A stretch of DNA of 64,000 bases from Massilia varians. Its GTDB lineage: Bacteria > Pseudomonadota > Gammaproteobacteria > Burkholderiales > Burkholderiaceae_D. The position numbers were made by a program, and so were the translations under genes. Location: NCBI RefSeq assembly GCF_027923905.1, contig NZ_AP026966.1, positions 2,791,001 through 2,855,000 on the forward strand. The letters run 5' to 3'. Of the stretch, positions 20,015-28,232 are shown piece by piece; position 1 is the stretch's first letter; every line of letters starts with the position of its first letter. The notes under the pieces are model-generated. The model was not told the DNA's origin, did not search any database, and worked only from the letters and a program-made list of their open reading frames with translations.

Positions 20015-21490
20015 ATGCATTACGTCTCCACCCGCGCGACCAGCGCGTCCGCAGCACGCAATCCCCAGCGCTTCTCCGACATCCTGCTAGCGGGCCTGGC
20101 CCCGGACGGCGGCTTGTACCTGCCTGAAACATACCCGCAGGTCAGCGGCGCGGAACTGGACGCCTGGCGCAAGCTCTCCTACGCCGAACTCGCCTACGAA
20201 ATCCTGCGCAAGTTCGCCACCGACATCCCCGACGCCGACCTGCGCGCCCTGACCGCGAAGACCTACACCCCCGAGGTCTACCGCAATGCCCGTGCGGGCG
20301 AAGCAGCCGCCGACATCACGCCGCTGCGCGTGCTGGAAGACGGCGCGGCGGGCAAGCTGGTGCTGCAGGCCCTGTCGAACGGGCCGACCCTGGCCTTCAA
20401 GGACATGGCCATGCAACTGCTCGGCAACCTGTTCGAGTACGCGCTGGCGAAGAACAACGACGAACTGAACATCTTCGGGGCCACCTCGGGCGATACCGGC
20501 AGCGCCGCCGAGTACGCGATGCGCGGCAAGCGCGGCGTGCGCGTGTTCATGCTGTCCCCGCACAAGAAGATGAGCGCCTTCCAGACCGCGCAGATGTTCA
20601 GCCTGCAGGACCCGAACATCTTCAACATCGCCGTCGAAGGCGTGTTCGACGACTGCCAGGACATGGTCAAGGCGGTGTCGGGCGACCTGTCCTTCAAGGC
20701 ACGCCACAAGATCGGCACCGTCAACTCGATCAACTGGGCGCGCGTGGTAGCGCAGGTGGTGTACTACTTCCGCGGCTATCTTGGCGCCACCACCGATAAC
20801 TCCCAGAAGGTCTCGTTCACCGTCCCCTCGGGGAACTTCGGCAACATCTGCGCCGGCCACATCGCCCGCATGATGGGCCTGCCGATCGACAAGCTGGTCG
20901 CCGCCACTAACGAGAACGACGTGCTCGACGAATTCTTCCGCACCGGCAGGTACCGCGTGCGCAAGGCTGCCGAGACCTTCCACACCAGCAGCCCGTCGAT
21001 GGACATCTCGAAGGCGTCCAATTTCGAGCGCTTCGTGTACGAACTGGTGGGCCGCGACGCCGAGCGCACCCATGCCCTGTTCCGCAAGGTCGACACCGAT
21101 GGCGGCTTCGACCTGTCGGGCGGCCCGGGCAGCGATGGTGACGAGTGGAAGCTGGTGGGACAGTACGGTTTCGCCTCGGGCAAATCGACCCACGCCGACC
21201 GCCTGGCGACGATCCGCGACGTGTTCGACGACTATGGCATCACCATCGATACCCACACCGCGGACGGCATCAAGGTCGCGCGCGAGCACCTGGCGCCCGG
21301 GGTGCCGATGATCGTGCTGGAAACCGCGCTGGCCGCCAAGTTCAACGAGACCATCCTGGAAGCGCTGGGCGAGGATGCCGAACGCCCGGCCGGCTTCGAA
21401 GGCATCGAAGCGCTGCCGCAGCGCTTCGTGGTCATGCGCCCCGATGTGGAGGCCATGAAGGCCTACATCGCCCAGCACACGGGCTTGTAG
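20015..21490 (+). CDS. thrC: Threonine synthase
   Basis: PLP enzyme that makes threonine from O-phosphohomoserine, the last step of threonine biosynthesis. At 491 aa it is the long proteobacterial type. PLP lysine is K129 in GPTLAFKDMA; GATSGDTGSAAEYA and PSGNFGNICAGHIA supply the phosphate-binding loops. It begins MHYVSTR as usual. The neighbouring upstream operon degrades threonine, so opposing fluxes are encoded side by side but separated by a terminator. moeA follows after one base. Confidence 0.96.
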   Translation: MHYVSTRATSASAARNPQRFSDILLAGLAPDGGLYLPETYPQVSGAELDAWRKLSYAELAYEILRKFATDIPDADLRALTAKTYTPEVYRNARAGEAAADITPLRVLEDGAAGKLVLQALSNGPTLAFKDMAMQLLGNLFEYALAKNNDELNIFGATSGDTGSAAEYAMRGKRGVRVFMLSPHKKMSAFQTAQMFSLQDPNIFNIAVEGVFDDCQDMVKAVSGDLSFKARHKIGTVNSINWARVVAQVVYYFRGYLGATTDNSQKVSFTVPSGNFGNICAGHIARMMGLPIDKLVAATNENDVLDEFFRTGRYRVRKAAETFHTSSPSMDISKASNFERFVYELVGRDAERTHALFRKVDTDGGFDLSGGPGSDGDEWKLVGQYGFASGKSTHADRLATIRDVFDDYGITIDTHTADGIKVAREHLAPGVPMIVLETALAAKFNETILEALGEDAERPAGFEGIEALPQRFVVMRPDVEAMKAYIAQHTGL

Positions 21491-21491
21491 A

Positions 21492-22712
21492 ATGAAGCCC
21501 GCCATGCTGTCCGTACGCGAGGCCCTGGGCCAGTTGCTCGACGCGGCGCGCCCGGTGCCGGACACCGAGACGGTGCCGACCCTGGAGGCCAACGGCCGCG
21601 TGCTCGCCGAAGACCAGCGCGCGACCATCGACGTGCCGTCCGCCGACAATACCCAGATGGACGGCTACGCGGTGCGCGCGGCGGACTGCGCGAGCGGTAG
21701 CGCGACCTTGCGCGTGAGCCAGCGCATCGCCGCCGGCAGCGTCGGCGAGCCGCTGGAACCCGGCACCGCCGCCCGTATCTTCACCGGCGCCCTGATTCCG
21801 CCCGGCGCCGACGCGGTCGTGATGCAGGAGCAGTGCGAGGTGGTGGGCGACAGCGTCACCGTGCGCCATGCGCCGCGTCCAGGGGAGTGGATCCGCCGCC
21901 GCGGCGAGGACGTCGCGGCCGGCGCCGTGATCCTGCCGGCCGGCACCCGCCTGCGCAGCCAGGAGCTCGGCCTGGCCGCCTCGGTGGGCCTGGCCAGGTT
22001 GCCGGTACGGCGCCGGGCGCGGGTCGCGGTGTTCTTCACCGGCGACGAACTGGCCATGCCGGGCGAGCCCTTGCAGCCGGGCGCCATCTACAACTCCAAC
22101 CGTTTCACCCTGCGCGGCCTGCTGGAGAACTTCGGCTGCGCATTCACCGACTACGGCATCGTGCCGGATTCGCTGGACGCCACCCGCGCCACGTTGCGCG
22201 AGGCGGCCCGCGAGCATGACCTGATCATCACCTCGGGCGGCGTGTCGGTCGGCGAGGAAGATCACATCAAACCCGCCGTCGAAGCCGAAGGACGGCTGAA
22301 CCTGTGGCAGATCGCCGTCAAGCCGGGCAAGCCGCTCGCCTTCGGCGACATCCGCAGGAAGGATGGCGCTTGCTACTTCATCGGCTTGCCGGGCAATCCG
22401 GTATCGAGCTTCATCACCTTCCTGCTGTTCGTGCGGCCCTTCCTGCTGCGCCTGCAGGGCGTGAGCGGACCGGTGGAGCCGCGCGGCTATTCTCTGCGCG
22501 CCGACTTCACGCTGCCGAAGGGCGACCGCCGCAACGAGTTCCTGCGCGTGCGCGTGAACGCGGCCGGCGGCCTCGACCTGTTCCCCAACCAGGGCTCGGG
22601 CGTGCTGACCTCGACCGTCTGGGGCGACGGACTGGTGGACAATCCGCCGGGCCAGGCGATCCTCGAAGGCGACCTGGTACGCTTCATCCCCTTCGACGGA
22701 CTACAGCATTAG
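21492..22712 (+). CDS. moeA: Molybdopterin molybdenumtransferase
   Basis: Inserts molybdate into adenylylated molybdopterin to finish the molybdenum cofactor. The 406-aa protein has the MoeA layout: DVPSADNTQMDGYAVRA at the N-terminus, ARIFTGALIPPGADAVVMQE, the MoCF-binding TSGGVSVGEEDH and PGNPVSS, and a C-terminal beta domain. Its ATG begins one base after the thrC stop, so translation is probably coupled. moaD follows after 7 bases. Confidence 0.95.
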   Translation: MKPAMLSVREALGQLLDAARPVPDTETVPTLEANGRVLAEDQRATIDVPSADNTQMDGYAVRAADCASGSATLRVSQRIAAGSVGEPLEPGTAARIFTGALIPPGADAVVMQEQCEVVGDSVTVRHAPRPGEWIRRRGEDVAAGAVILPAGTRLRSQELGLAASVGLARLPVRRRARVAVFFTGDELAMPGEPLQPGAIYNSNRFTLRGLLENFGCAFTDYGIVPDSLDATRATLREAAREHDLIITSGGVSVGEEDHIKPAVEAEGRLNLWQIAVKPGKPLAFGDIRRKDGACYFIGLPGNPVSSFITFLLFVRPFLLRLQGVSGPVEPRGYSLRADFTLPKGDRRNEFLRVRVNAAGGLDLFPNQGSGVLTSTVWGDGLVDNPPGQAILEGDLVRFIPFDGLQH

Positions 22713-22719
22713 GAAACAC

Positions 22720-22977
22720 ATGAGAATCACATTACGGTATTTCGCGTCGGTGCGCGAGAAGCTCGGCAGCGCCCAGGAAAGCCTGGAGTTGCCCGATGGC
22801 GTGGCGACCGTGGGCGCGGTGCGCGCGCATCTGGCTGCGCGCGGCGGCGTGTGGGCCGAGGCCCTGGGGCCGCAGCAGCCGGTGCGCATGGCCTACCGGC
22901 AGGTGATGTGCGGGCCGGACACGGCGGTATCCGACGGCGCCGAAGTGGCATTCTTCCCGCCCGTGACGGGCGGTTGA
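22720..22977 (+). CDS. moaD: Molybdopterin synthase sulfur carrier subunit
   Basis: Ubiquitin-fold protein of 85 aa ending in the required Gly-Gly (FFPPVTGG), whose thiocarboxylate donates sulfur to precursor Z in molybdopterin synthase. AGGAAA precedes the ATG. It follows moeA directly. The partner subunit moaE, often next in betaproteobacteria, is not here: the next gene is on the other strand. Confidence 0.93.
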   Translation: MRITLRYFASVREKLGSAQESLELPDGVATVGAVRAHLAARGGVWAEALGPQQPVRMAYRQVMCGPDTAVSDGAEVAFFPPVTGG

Positions 22978-23000
22978 GGCGGGCGCTGCCGGCGCCCGCC
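22978..23000. terminator. GC-rich hairpin between convergent moaD and the TRAP gene
   Basis: Nine-base stem (22978-22986 with 22992-23000) and a 5-base loop immediately after the moaD stop. No T-run follows on either strand, so termination would be weak or Rho-assisted. Confidence 0.45.
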
Positions 23001-23009
23001 CGTTCGACA

Positions 23010-24047
23010 TCAGATCACCGCGATCGACTGCTCCGCCAGCGCCAGCAGCCTGGCGCAGTTCGCGCTGCGCTCGCCGTACTCGCGCCATGCATTGGTGCGC
23101 GCCACCGCCTGCCACTTGCGCAGCGCTTCCGCGTTCAGATCGACGATCTGGGCGCCGCTCTTGGCATACACCGTTGCCACCGCGGCGTCGTCGGTGCGCG
23201 CGGCCTTGAGCGCAAAGGCTTCCATTTCGGCGCCCACCGCCATCACCGCGGCCTGCTGCTGCTTGGTGAGGCGCTCGAACACGGTGCGCGACATCATCAG
23301 GGGCTCGAACATGAACCAGTAGGCGCCGCCGCGCGCGGTGGTGAGGGCGCGCGCCGATTCCTGCAGGCGGAACGAGATCAGGGAGGTCGAGGACGTCAGC
23401 GCCGCGTCGAGCCGGCCTTCGCGCATGGCGGCGGGAATCTCGTTGGACGGCATGTTGGCCACGGTGGCGCCGGCGTCGAGCAGCAGGCGGTCCATTTCCG
23501 GCGAGCCGCCGCGTACCTTGAGGCCGGCCACGTCTTCCGGATGCACGATCGGCTTGCCACGCGAGGCGACCCCGCCGGCCTGCCAGATCCAGCTGACCAC
23601 GACCAGGCCCTGGTCGTTCAGGATGCGGGTCAGTTCGCGGCCGATCGGCGCATTCTTCCACGCATACCCCTGCTCGTACGAGGTCACCAGGCCGGGCATC
23701 AGGCCGATGTTGGCTTCCGGCGCCTCGGCGCCGGCGTAGGACAGCGGCACCAGGGCCATGTCCAGGCCGCCGGTGCGCAGCGCGCCGATCTGGGCATTCG
23801 GGGCCATCAGGCTGGCGCCCGGGTGGATCGAGAACTTCAGGCTGCCGCGGGTGCGCCGTTCGACGTTGGCCGCGAACATGCGGCACAAGCGGTCGCGGAA
23901 GTCGCCTTCGGCCAGGCTGGCGCGCGGAAACTGGTGGGAGATTTTCAGATTTGGCTGCGCCCATGCGGACTGCATCCAGAGTGGACTGGACGCGATTGCG
24001 CCCAGTATCGTCCTACGGGGCATTGCTGCCCTTGTCATTACCGACAT
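23010..24047 (-). CDS. TRAP transporter solute-binding protein (DctP family), orphan
   Basis: A 345-aa periplasmic binding protein for organic acids of the DctP type: GGLDMALVPLSYAG, then LKVRGGSPEMDRLLLDAGATVANMPSNEIPAAMREGRLDAA, typical of the family. The N-terminus carries a twin-arginine-like MPRRTILGAIASS before a short hydrophobic core and AWA cleavage site, so Tat export is possible. The ATG at 24045-24047 is chosen: GGAGG is 6 bases upstream, whereas the ATG at 24053 abuts it. No DctQ or DctM membrane subunit is encoded nearby, so it must work with a distant transporter or as a sensor. Confidence 0.85.
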   Translation of the reverse strand: MSVMTRAAMPRRTILGAIASSPLWMQSAWAQPNLKISHQFPRASLAEGDFRDRLCRMFAANVERRTRGSLKFSIHPGASLMAPNAQIGALRTGGLDMALVPLSYAGAEAPEANIGLMPGLVTSYEQGYAWKNAPIGRELTRILNDQGLVVVSWIWQAGGVASRGKPIVHPEDVAGLKVRGGSPEMDRLLLDAGATVANMPSNEIPAAMREGRLDAALTSSTSLISFRLQESARALTTARGGAYWFMFEPLMMSRTVFERLTKQQQAAVMAVGAEMEAFALKAARTDDAAVATVYAKSGAQIVDLNAEALRKWQAVARTNAWREYGERSANCARLLALAEQSIAVI

Positions 24048-24137
24048 ACACATCCTCCAAGATGTTGAAACGGACTGCTTTGGCGAATCGTGACCGGCCT
24101 CGTCGAGCGGGCGCCATCGTTCGTTGTAGCGGGTACA

Positions 24138-24165
24138 AGAATATTCCTGTTACATGTATTGTCAA
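24138..24165 (-). promoter_or_regulatory. Promoter for the TRAP binding-protein gene
   Basis: On the minus strand TTGACA (24165-24160), a 16-base spacer, then TATTCT (24143-24138). The predicted start lies about 80 bases upstream of the ATG. The rest of the 217-base gap (24048-24264) is A/T-rich relative to its surroundings and holds no gene. Confidence 0.6.
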
Positions 24166-24264
24166 GCAGAATCTTATGGATATGACAAATGCATGCATAT
24201 GCCAGGGCGGCAGTATGCCCGCGCCGCCCGGGTCCGTCTTGATCCAGTCTGGAGGACGCGCGGA

Positions 24265-24495
24265 TCAGCGCTTGGCGTCCGGATGGCGGCACATCGCGCA
24301 GCTTGCGCCGCGGTCGGCCCGGTAGTAGCGCGAGCCGATGAATATGGCGGCCGACATCAGCGACCAGGCCAGCGATTCGCGCCAGCCGGTTTCGAAAGCC
24401 TCGCCGCGCAGGAACACGTCGATCGCGACCAGCAGCGCGAACATCGAGCTGGCCGCCAGCAGGTACTGCCCACTCCAGTAGATCAGCTTTTGCAT
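24265..24495 (-). CDS. Small membrane protein of unknown function
   Basis: A 76-aa protein with two hydrophobic segments (about residues 10-28 and 44-58) and a short C-terminal tail with a CxxC motif (SCAMCRHPDAKR). Not recognised. The ATG at 24495 is well placed behind AAGGAGAAAG; the frame stays open further upstream without a better start. It is the last gene of a four-gene operon (membrane protein, XRE regulator, alpha/beta hydrolase, this gene), 19 bases after the hydrolase stop. Confidence 0.7.
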   Translation of the reverse strand: MQKLIYWSGQYLLAASSMFALLVAIDVFLRGEAFETGWRESLAWSLMSAAIFIGSRYYRADRGASCAMCRHPDAKR

Positions 24496-24514
24496 CACTT
24501 TCTCCTTATTGTGT

Positions 24515-25459
24515 TCACAGCTTCTTGAGGAAACGGCGGACCGCATCGGCCACCGCTTCGGGCTGGTCGACCATCGCGAAGTGGCGCGCCTTGTCGATGG
24601 CCTCGGCCTCCAGGCGCGGGGTGCCGCTCATCAGCTCCCGATAATACGCCAGCTTGTCGGCGCTGGTGATGTTATTCAGCACCACGGCATCCGGCGCGAA
24701 GTAGGGCACCAGCATCAACACCGGGGCCTGGACACCCGCCAGGCCGGGGCGCAGGTCGCGTGCCAGGATCGCGCCCATGTAGGCGGCGACGGCGGCCGGA
24801 TCGCTGCGCGCGCTGAGCCTGGCCGCGTCGTCGGCCTTGCCGAGGTCGACCATGCCGATGCTGCGCATGTACTGGTGCTGCTGGGACGCGAATGCCGGCG
24901 CGGTAAGCGCAGCCATCTGCCTGCGGATGCCCTCGGCCATCGCCGCGCGCTGCTCCGGCGCCATCTCCTCGGTGCGCGGGAACACCGGCAGGCCGTCGAT
25001 CGCGACCACGCCGCCCACCTGCTGCGGCAAGTCCTGGGCCAGCGCCAGCGCCAGCGTCGCGCCCAGGCTGTGGCCGACCAGCACCGGCTTCGACAGCTTG
25101 CGCGAGGCGATCAGCTCGGTGAGCGCGCCCTTGGCCGCATCGAATGGATCGCCGGCCACGGCCGGGCGGCCGTCGAAGCCGGGCAGGGTGACGACGTAGA
25201 CGGTGTGGGCCGGGACGAAATCGCGCACCATCTGGCCCCACACCCAGCCGCCGCTGGACAGGCCCGGCACCAGCACCAGGGGGCGCGCGCCGCTGCCGTG
25301 GCGCTCGACCAGCATGCCCTTGATCTCGAAGCGTTCGGCGGGCGTGGGCTGGGCGGCGAAGCGGTTCGGCGCTTCGACCGGGGTCTGGGCCGTGGCGCCG
25401 GATGCAAGGGTGGCGCCGGCCAGGCCGACGAGTAGTGCGAACAACAGGGATGCTTTCAT
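24515..25459 (-). CDS. Exported alpha/beta hydrolase
   Basis: A 314-aa alpha/beta-fold hydrolase: Sec signal peptide (MKASLLFALLVGLAGATLASGATA), oxyanion region LVLVPGLSSGGWVW, nucleophile Ser in VGHSLGA, and C-terminal ARHFAMVDQP with the catalytic His. Substrate unknown. The chosen ATG (25457-25459) overlaps the regulator's stop by 4 bases (ATGA), so the hydrolase is translationally coupled to the XRE regulator gene. Secretion contrasts with the cytoplasmic regulator upstream. Confidence 0.85.
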   Translation of the reverse strand: MKASLLFALLVGLAGATLASGATAQTPVEAPNRFAAQPTPAERFEIKGMLVERHGSGARPLVLVPGLSSGGWVWGQMVRDFVPAHTVYVVTLPGFDGRPAVAGDPFDAAKGALTELIASRKLSKPVLVGHSLGATLALALAQDLPQQVGGVVAIDGLPVFPRTEEMAPEQRAAMAEGIRRQMAALTAPAFASQQHQYMRSIGMVDLGKADDAARLSARSDPAAVAAYMGAILARDLRPGLAGVQAPVLMLVPYFAPDAVVLNNITSADKLAYYRELMSGTPRLEAEAIDKARHFAMVDQPEAVADAVRRFLKKL

Positions 25460-25659
25460 GCTGACTTCTGGTCTGGGGTGAAGATCGATTCGATCGGTAG
25501 TTGGAACAGCCTGGCGATCGCGAAGGCCAGCGGCAGGCTGGGATCGTAGCGGCCGGTCTCGATCGCGTTCACGCTCTGGCGCGATACGTCGAGCATGTCG
25601 GCCAGCTCGGCCTGGCTCCAGCCGCGCTCGGCCCGCAGGGCTCGGATATGGTTGTTCAT
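25456..25659 (-). CDS. Small XRE-family DNA-binding regulator (Cro/C1, YozG-like)
   Basis: A 67-aa protein that is essentially one helix-turn-helix (WSQAELADMLDVSRQSVNAIE). Such stand-alone regulators commonly autorepress the operon they sit in. It is overlapped by 4 bases at both ends: its ATG with the stop of the membrane-protein gene and its stop with the start of the hydrolase gene. Candidate operators lie upstream of the first gene at 26058-26103. Confidence 0.85.
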   Translation of the reverse strand: MNNHIRALRAERGWSQAELADMLDVSRQSVNAIETGRYDPSLPLAFAIARLFQLPIESIFTPDQKSA

Positions 25660-26042
25660 CGGTCGAGCAGTTTGCGTGCAAGCTGGACCAGGATGGTGGC
25701 CCCGCACAGAACGCACCACACGGTAAACATGGACAGCTTCGGGTAGCCGGCCGTCTCCAGGAAGCCGTAGCTGAACGTCAGCCCGGCGGTGATGGCCGCC
25801 GCCAGGGCGACGTTCTCCAGGAGGCGCATGCGCAGGTATTCGTCGATCCGTCCGAAGTGGCGCGCGATCACCCACAGCGCCGCGCAAAAGCCGATCATCG
25901 GCGACAGCAGCACCAGCGTGCGCGGCACGCCTTCTTCCATCGGCCGGCCCCAGTGGATCGCGGCGACCAGCAGGACCATGTACAGCCCCAGTGCGCCCAT
26001 CAGTTCACGGAGGTAGACTTTTCCCACCCGTTTCTCGTGCAT
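25656..26042 (-). CDS. Four-helix inner-membrane protein, function unknown
   Basis: A 128-aa hydrophobic protein with four predicted membrane segments (about 15-30, 43-60, 76-94, 103-120). No enzymatic motif is seen. Membrane proteins of this size are often encoded directly before a small YozG-like XRE regulator, as here, where the stop and the regulator's start overlap (ATGA). AGGA at 26045-26050 serves the ATG. First gene of the operon. Confidence 0.75.
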   Translation of the reverse strand: MHEKRVGKVYLRELMGALGLYMVLLVAAIHWGRPMEEGVPRTLVLLSPMIGFCAALWVIARHFGRIDEYLRMRLLENVALAAAITAGLTFSYGFLETAGYPKLSMFTVWCVLCGATILVQLARKLLDR

Positions 26043-26057
26043 GACATCCTCCCCGAA

Positions 26058-26118
26058 GTAAAGTATGCTTTACATCGTAGTCAAGCGAACTTGACATGTC
26101 AAGCTCCCTTTACATCGT
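26058..26118 (-). promoter_or_regulatory. Promoter with stacked palindromic operators for the membrane protein/XRE operon
   Basis: Minus-strand TTGACA (26102-26097), 17-base spacer, TACGAT (26079-26074). Around it: GTAAAG-TATG-CTTTAC (26058-26073) over the expected start; GTCAAG-CGAA-CTTGAC (26080-26095) in the spacer, exactly 22 bases on; and CTTGACATGTCAAG (26090-26103), a perfect palindrome covering the -35. CTTTACATCGT occurs twice (26068-26078 and 26108-26118), 40 bases apart. Such geometry fits cooperative dimer binding and autorepression by the operon's own small XRE protein (inference). Confidence 0.7.
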
Positions 26119-26186
26119 CTTGCGCATTTTATGCAAGGCGCAAACTCGACTACAATGCCGCTCCTTCGCCTTCCCCGATATTGCCG

Positions 26187-27434
26187 ATGAACCAGCAGCC
26201 CAACCGAAGCAAACGCGTCGCCGTGATCGGCGCCGGTCCCGCCGGCCTGATGGCGGCCGAAACCCTGGCCGCGGGCGGGGTGCAGGTCGACGTCTACGAT
26301 GCGATGCCGTCGAGCGGCCGCAAGTTCCTGCTGGCCGGGAAGGGCGGGATGAACATCACCCATTCGGAGCCGCTGGCGGCCTTCCGCGGCCGCTATCGCG
26401 AGCGCGAGCGTGAAGTCGGGCGCTGGCTGGACGGCTTCGACCCGCAGGCGGTGCGCGACTGGATCCATGGGCTCGGCATCGACACGTTCGTCGGCAGCTC
26501 GGGACGCGTGTTTCCGCGCGAGATGAAGGCCGCGCCGCTGCTGCGCGCCTGGCTGCACCGGCTGCGCGAGGCCGGGGTGCGCTTCCACATGCGGCACCGC
26601 TGGCTGGGCTGGCAGGATGGCCGCCTGCGCCTGGCTGCGCCTGACGGGGAAATCCTGCTGGATGCCGACGCCACCGTGCTGGCCCTGGGCGGCGCCAGCT
26701 GGGCGCGGCTCGGCTCGGACGGCGCCTGGGTGCCGCTGCTGGCCGGACGCGGCGTCGAGGTGGCGCCCCTGGTCCCGGCCAACTGCGGCTTCGACGTCGA
26801 CTGGAGCGCGCATTTCAGGGACAAGCATGCGGGCGCGCCGCTCACCACCGTGGCGCTGGCCTGGCGCGGCGCCGGGGGCGCGCTGGAGAAGCGCCAGGGC
26901 CAGTTCGTCGTCACCAGTTCCGGCATCGAGGGCAGCTTGGTGTACGCTGTCTCGGCGCCGCTGCGCGAGCAGATCGCGGCCGCCGGCAGCGCCACCATCT
27001 GGCTCGACCTGCTGCCCGACCTCGACGCGGCGCGCGTGCTGGCCGAGGTGGCGCGGCCGCGCGGTTCGCGCTCGATGTCGAGCCACCTGCAGGGGCGCCT
27101 GGGAATCAAGGGCGTGAAAGCCGGCCTGCTGCACGAATGCCTGTCGAAGGAAGCCTATGCCGATCCGGGCCAGCTGGCGCGTGCGCTGAAGGCCTTGCAG
27201 CTTGTCCTGGTGCGCCCGCGTCCGATCGATGAGGCGATCAGCAGTGCCGGTGGCGTGCGTTTCGAGGCGCTCGATGGCGAGAGCAGCATGCTGCGCGGCG
27301 TGCCGGGCGTGTTCGTGGCGGGCGAGATGCTCGACTGGGAGGCGCCGACCGGCGGCTACCTGCTCACCGCCTGCTTCGGCAGCGGCCGCGCCGCCGGGCG
27401 CGACGCGCTCGCCTACCTGGGCATCAATCGCTGA
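26187..27434 (+). CDS. TIGR03862/HI0933-family FAD-dependent oxidoreductase
   Basis: A 415-aa flavoprotein of the BaiN/YhiN-like family: N-terminal dinucleotide motif GAGPAGLMAAE, SGRKFLLAGKGGMNITHSE after it, a central inserted domain, and C-terminal GVFVAGEMLDWEAPTGGYLLTACFGSG closing the FAD site. The physiological reaction is unsettled for this family. The ATG at 26187 begins the natural N-terminus. Its last 11 bases overlap the convergent GIN-domain gene. Confidence 0.85.
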   Translation: MNQQPNRSKRVAVIGAGPAGLMAAETLAAGGVQVDVYDAMPSSGRKFLLAGKGGMNITHSEPLAAFRGRYREREREVGRWLDGFDPQAVRDWIHGLGIDTFVGSSGRVFPREMKAAPLLRAWLHRLREAGVRFHMRHRWLGWQDGRLRLAAPDGEILLDADATVLALGGASWARLGSDGAWVPLLAGRGVEVAPLVPANCGFDVDWSAHFRDKHAGAPLTTVALAWRGAGGALEKRQGQFVVTSSGIEGSLVYAVSAPLREQIAAAGSATIWLDLLPDLDAARVLAEVARPRGSRSMSSHLQGRLGIKGVKAGLLHECLSKEAYADPGQLARALKALQLVLVRPRPIDEAISSAGGVRFEALDGESSMLRGVPGVFVAGEMLDWEAPTGGYLLTACFGSGRAAGRDALAYLGINR

Positions 27435-28230
27435 AGGTCACCGTACCGCTGCCGCTGCGGCTGACGCTGCGCTCGGCAGGATTGCCGGTCACTTCGATGT
27501 CGCCGCTGCCCGAGATCGAGGCCGCGACGCTTCTTCGCGCGTGCACCGTGCTGCGTCCGGAGCCGGTCTGGCTCACCTCGACCTTGTCGGCGCGCAGGTG
27601 GCGCGCATCGAGCTCGCCGGAACCGCTGGCATTGGCGTGCAGTTCGCGGGTGCCGCCGACGATGGTCAGGTGGCCGGATCCGGTCAGGAGCGCGTCGAAG
27701 CGCTCGATGCTTGGGCCCGCATTCAGGTCCAGTTCGCCGCTGCCGCTGAGGGCCGCATCGACCTGGCGGAAGCGCCCGTTGAAGCGCAGGCTGCCCGAAC
27801 CCTGCATGCGCGCTTCGATGCGCTGGCCCGAGAAGCCGTTGACGGTGCTGTCGCCGCTGCCGTCGATCTTGATGCTGTCCAGGCGCGGCAGCACCAGATC
27901 CACCTGCAGCGGGCGGCGGTGCCCCAGCACCATGCCGCGCAGGCCGATGTGCAGGACGTCGCCGTCGGCGTTCACGTCGACGTTGTTGAGCAGGCGCGCC
28001 TCGCCGCGCACCTCGAGCGCGGGCGCCGCGCCATAGCGCACGTTCAGGTCGATCGGCCCGTCCAGGTCGATCGCCTTGATGGCGGCCGGCACCTCGCGCT
28101 TCTCGCTGCTCATCCTGCGCCCCTCGCTGGCCGCGGTCGCGCCATTCGCGCGCAGCGCGGCATAACTCAGGCCGATCAGGACGAAGGCCAGCAGCAGGAG
28201 GCTGAATCCGACTTTCAGCAATGCACGCAT
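27424..28230 (-). CDS. GIN-domain (DUF2807) envelope protein
   Basis: A 268-aa protein with one N-terminal membrane segment or uncleaved signal (about residues 5-27) followed by a right-handed beta-helix typical of DUF2807/putative auto-transporter adhesin head GIN domains. Repeats of the form GSGxxxxxx are spaced about 18-20 residues (GSGDST, GSGSLR, GSGELD, GSGHLT, GSGELD, GSGRST, GSGDIE). The ATG at 28230 is 2 bases past the upstream stop, with GGGGGG ahead; a TTG 6 bases earlier is less likely. Likely partner of the HAAS-domain protein encoded before it. Confidence 0.82.
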   Translation of the reverse strand: MRALLKVGFSLLLLAFVLIGLSYAALRANGATAASEGRRMSSEKREVPAAIKAIDLDGPIDLNVRYGAAPALEVRGEARLLNNVDVNADGDVLHIGLRGMVLGHRRPLQVDLVLPRLDSIKIDGSGDSTVNGFSGQRIEARMQGSGSLRFNGRFRQVDAALSGSGELDLNAGPSIERFDALLTGSGHLTIVGGTRELHANASGSGELDARHLRADKVEVSQTGSGRSTVHARRSVAASISGSGDIEVTGNPAERSVSRSGSGTVTFSD

Positions 28231-28232
28231 GC

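Noticed and set aside
19971..20015. Threonine-responsive riboswitch or attenuator before thrC
   Set aside because: The leader is under 45 bases with no run of Thr codons and no alternative hairpins.
22978..23009. A missing or fragmentary moaE after moaD
   Set aside because: The interval is a hairpin of 23 bases followed directly by the convergent TRAP gene; no moaE remnant is visible.
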